Made by a program: the position numbers and the translations under genes
Assembly: GCA_013398295.1 (NCBI GenBank)
Contig: VZSF01017903.1
Span: 2,426,706-2,490,705 of the forward strand
Direction of reading: 5' to 3'
Source of the DNA: Chionis minor
Lineage: Eukaryota; Chordata; Aves; Charadriiformes; Chionididae
Length of the DNA: 64,000 bases
Shown here: piece after piece, positions 60,831-64,000 of the stretch
Position numbering within the stretch: the stretch's first letter is position 1
Layout of the letters: each line of letters starts with the position of its first letter
Notes under the pieces: generated by a model
Database searches by the model: none
The model's input: only the letters and a program-made list of their open reading frames with translations
Told to the model about the DNA's origin: nothing

Positions 60831-63800
60831 TTTTTTGATATGTATCCTAGATAGTTCTTCAAGATGGTGTGTTTCTAATGGTTATCATTCTGCCCTTACT
60901 TACCCATATGAGTTTGGTATTTATGGCTCCAAACATACGGAGAAGATGATTTGCTACAAGCAGGTTCATAATTAATTCCAGCCCTAGAGTAGCATTAGAT
61001 AGATTTGAGATTTATTATTTCTAGCATGTATAAACAATTTCATTAATAAATATATTCAGTTCACTGGCTGCCAAAACCACGAGGGCTGTAATCCTCCCAT
61101 CAATACCGCTTGGCAGAGGGTGTGCTGCCAGCTGCATGATGGGAACATCATCCTGTGGTGCCCTGCACCGCTGTTTCAGAATCCAGTGCTAATGCTCCTC
61201 AGCGAGCTCTGACAAAACCCAGAGAGCAGAGGTTATTATTTGAAATGATGTTATAAATCTCATTTTATCTGAGGTCGGGCTGGACTGCACACAGTCTGCA
61301 TACATGCTGTTCCATATCCGTGTGTTTCTTCTCTGTTCTCAAACAGCTGTTCTCGCCATGTACTCACTAGTCTGCCAGATGTTACAAATCCAGGGAAAGT
61401 ACGGAGTCACATTCTCCCTCCGTAGGACTTATTCATGACCAGCTTGAGACCTGCTGTTTGGTCTAACACTTAACCTGGATTTTCTAGTAACTCATCAACT
61501 ATGATGACAAAACATGAGATTAAGAACTCATTGTTGCCAACAATACTGACATTGGAGATATGATCTGATACTCTAACTCTCAAGTGAAGTGGCCTCAAGA
61601 CCACGTGTGTAATAATTACTGGCACATATATGATCATTAATGACAGGGTAGATGCTTTAGCAAAGCATTGGGCGGAGATCCTATGGATCATTCTTAGTTT
61701 TTGTGACTCTCTCATAAGAGATTAATTTTCTTAATTAAATGTAGCAATTAACGTTCTTCAGAATAGGCATTCACTTTCCATTATGCATCGTTACAACCGG
61801 ATCAACAAGAGATAATAACATTGAAAGTTTATCTTCACTTTTAAGTATGCTTAACCCCTCCCCCCAGCAACTCAGTCAGTGGAAAACTCTTTAACTACTT
61901 GCTCTTCAGATTATCTACAGCGATATGGAGAAGTGTCAGTCTGGGAGACGTTGAGGACAGTCGGTTCACATATTTTAAGTGATGCAATGTCCAATCTTAG
62001 GTATTCTGTGCTCCTGTTTAGTGTGAATCGGGACTGCAGGAATGATTAGCAGACTTAAGAGAAGAATTAACTCATTGGCAGTCAGTGTGGCTCCAACTAA
62101 GTAGTAAGTCAAAGGAATAATTAAAGATCCATTAATTCTATGATAATCACTAGGCTAGGTTTGTTAGGGGAGTCTTTTTCATAAATGGGATGAGGTCAAT
62201 TGTTACAGTGCTGCATAGCAATGTTATAATGACACAGAAAATCTCAGCTGAGATACTGTATCTTGTTTAGGCTGATCTCACAGGGCACATTCTCCAGACT
62301 CTGCTATTTACTGCATTAAAAACTCATTCCTTTGACAGGGAAACTAACTTAACATAGGATGGTGAACATTTTTCCAGGAGCCCAAGTTAGCCCTTTGAAA
62401 CTAGGCTGGTCCTTGCAGGGTTGAGTAAAATAGTAATTGTTGGGTTATTGCCCTGCTCACATCCTTAATCACAGAATCGTAGATAGTGTGCTCTAATTAA
62501 GCAAACTAGGCAGCACACTCACTTCAGGAACACAGGAAGCATCAATGTTTCTCATGTGGAAAACAAGTTTAACTTGAAAGCTTCCAGGAGATGTTGGTAG
62601 TAAGGTGAGCCAGGCCAGACAATGTTGACAGACCTTCATATTGAAACCTCCTGGCCACACGTTGCAAACCCTCACAGCATCCTCATGAGTCACCCAACAT
62701 CTGGTATTTTTAAAGCCCCAACTTCAAGTCTTGTCGTTATGAGAAAATTGTTTAAGTCCATTTGTAGACTTTGCGGTGGTGGAGAAAAGTTTGAAAATGC
62801 AATCCATTAGATCTTAAAAGCAAATAAGACCCCCTTTTTATGTATTTATTTATCTAAATCCCATTATTGTTAAGCAAATCTGTGTAACTGTGTGATACTC
62901 ATCATTTCCATGCGTTCTTGACTAGGAGGGTAAAAGTACAAAGTTTTCCATAATGCCAGACATGTGCAATAAAGAAAACCTAGTACAATTTTCTGGGTAC
63001 TTGGGGAAATGTCTACAGTTAAGTAAGCATTAAGCAGAAATGCTTGAGAAGTCTCTGAATGAACCAGCCCTGGAAACAAAAGTACTATAGTTAAATCCAA
63101 GCAGTACTGCATGCCCAGGTTGTGCTGTTTTGGGGAGTCAAGGTAGTGATTCCACAGAGCACTGGACTGTGCTATGCAGAGGCACCAAGTCATCTGGAAC
63201 TTGTTTGGGTACCTCAGGTATAGCAATGCGCTGCGGAAGGTAGGTATGTCTGCAGTCTTGCAAAGCCCTGGTTGCTCTGTAAAGCAAGAGCCATGTAAAT
63301 GCTGCTCATTATTCATTAAGACTCAAGAGCAATGAAATATTTGACAGAGCAAAGCGCATCATTAACCCTACCTCAGACGATAGTGAATCTGCATCTTTTT
63401 ACTCCGTAGTCATTCCTAGGCATCTTGCTTTATTTTCTCCCTTCTCTAAACCACATGAAACTCAAATCCCTTCATTTTCTGGGGTTTCAAGTGAGATGTG
63501 AGAGAGTCGGGGAGAGACTCCAGACCATATTGATGGGAGATAATTTGCTACAGGCATAGGCCAGCTGAAACCAAGGTAATTTTTTATAAAGAGCATAATA
63601 GAAAGATTCAAAGTCTAAACTGAAATTGAGTCTCCAAAATCTGCTATTGTCCAGGAATAGAAGTTTAAAAAACATACTGGTTTGGAAGGTGAAGGTGATA
63701 CAAATCTCATCATTGAGGTCTGTTGCTCAGAATTCCTGAAGGTCATCCTTTCAACTGCTACTGTGTATTTCAGTTGATTAAACAAGACAAAAAGATTAAT

Positions 63801-64000
63801 CATCTTTTAAACTTCCTTTTATTTTCCTTGATAGTTTATTATTGTATTTTAAAAGGCAAAAGCGTGGTGTAACTTAACCTAGACTCTCATCCAATAATAT
63901 GTGTATAGATTAGATGGAGGAAATGCTCCCTATCCACAGAATAATAGATTACTACTTTAAATTGCTTGTCTTAAAAAGATCCTGATTTGGCTTTGCTGAG

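Larger units (their letters stand above)
43701..64000 (+). other. KALRN: KALRN intron, 5' part (at least 20.3 kb)
   Basis: The intron starts with GTAGGG and does not end within the window; the next kalirin block (beginning MFDWI) was not found. Recognised content: hAT-like remnants at 46001-46075 and 59772-59931, a 67-nt exon-like segment at 46771-46837, palindromic reptile-type repeats near 46921, 48868, 50766 and 58149, a perfect palindrome at 51207-51226, a 16-bp tandem pair at 52055-52086, a 34-T tract at 54215-54248, a 31-bp tandem duplication at 55007-55068, a CpG-dense patch at 55910-56300, a CR1 pair at 56602-57240, a GC-richer unclassified stretch at 58560-59150, and a decayed CR1/L3-type element at 60440-60830. 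From 60830 to the end I recognise nothing. Confidence 0.85.

Noticed and set aside
62465..62490. TCACAGAATCGTAGATAG, resembling the start of a minus-strand CR1 tail
   Set aside because: The similarity ends after about 17 bases; the expected GGGTTGGAAGG continuation is missing.
1..64000. CRISPR arrays, prokaryotic operons, phage or plasmid features
   Set aside because: The window is vertebrate intronic DNA; no regularly spaced repeats with unique spacers or compact gene clusters occur.

Overview
The window looks like the genome of a bird. It lies inside one large, intron-rich nuclear gene, and several interspersed repeats end in the CR1 3' signature (tandem ATTCTATG-type octamers), which dominates avian genomes. 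There is also an 832-bp endogenous-retrovirus solo LTR whose style I associate with non-galliform birds; the exact lineage is inference. Nothing bacterial, viral-replicative or plasmid-like is present.

The only protein-coding gene I can support is KALRN (kalirin, a spectrin-repeat RhoGEF) on the + strand. Three consecutive internal coding exons are visible, all with canonical AG/GT borders and matching phases: 9717-9831 (115 bp), 38695-38887 (193 bp) and 43188-43700 (513 bp). Together they encode about 273 residues: most of the N-terminal SEC14/CRAL-TRIO domain and the first spectrin-like repeat. The first exon(s) must lie upstream of position 1. The exon encoding the continuation of the first spectrin region must lie beyond 64000. 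Residue choices (e.g. SVPSEDVCKRG, EAFPAEIHVAL, FIFETSMVSVEGL) fit kalirin rather than its paralogue TRIO.

Layout: 1-9716 is the end of an upstream intron. 9832-38694 is a 28.9-kb intron with most of the repeats: a CR1 fragment at 21.47 kb, an 840-bp CR1 at 22.98-23.82 kb, the solo LTR at 29.26-30.09 kb and a CR1 at 35.43-35.79 kb. 38888-43187 is a 4.3-kb intron with no recognisable repeat apart from one weak, palindrome-like remnant near 41.2 kb. 43701-64000 is the start of a long intron with a tail-to-tail CR1 pair at 56.6-57.24 kb beside a CpG-dense patch at 55.9-56.3 kb. Much older layers are also visible: MIR/CORE-SINE-like copies, decayed CR1/L3-type segments, hAT-like MITE remnants and short palindromic elements of a type common in reptile genomes.

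I did not find a previously undescribed biological system. The most checkable leads are a 67-nt exon-like segment at 46771-46837 that would act as a frame-breaking (poison) exon, a 220-codon antisense ORF at 4369-5031, and the isolated CpG-dense patch. Most open reading frames in the window are chance or repeat-derived.
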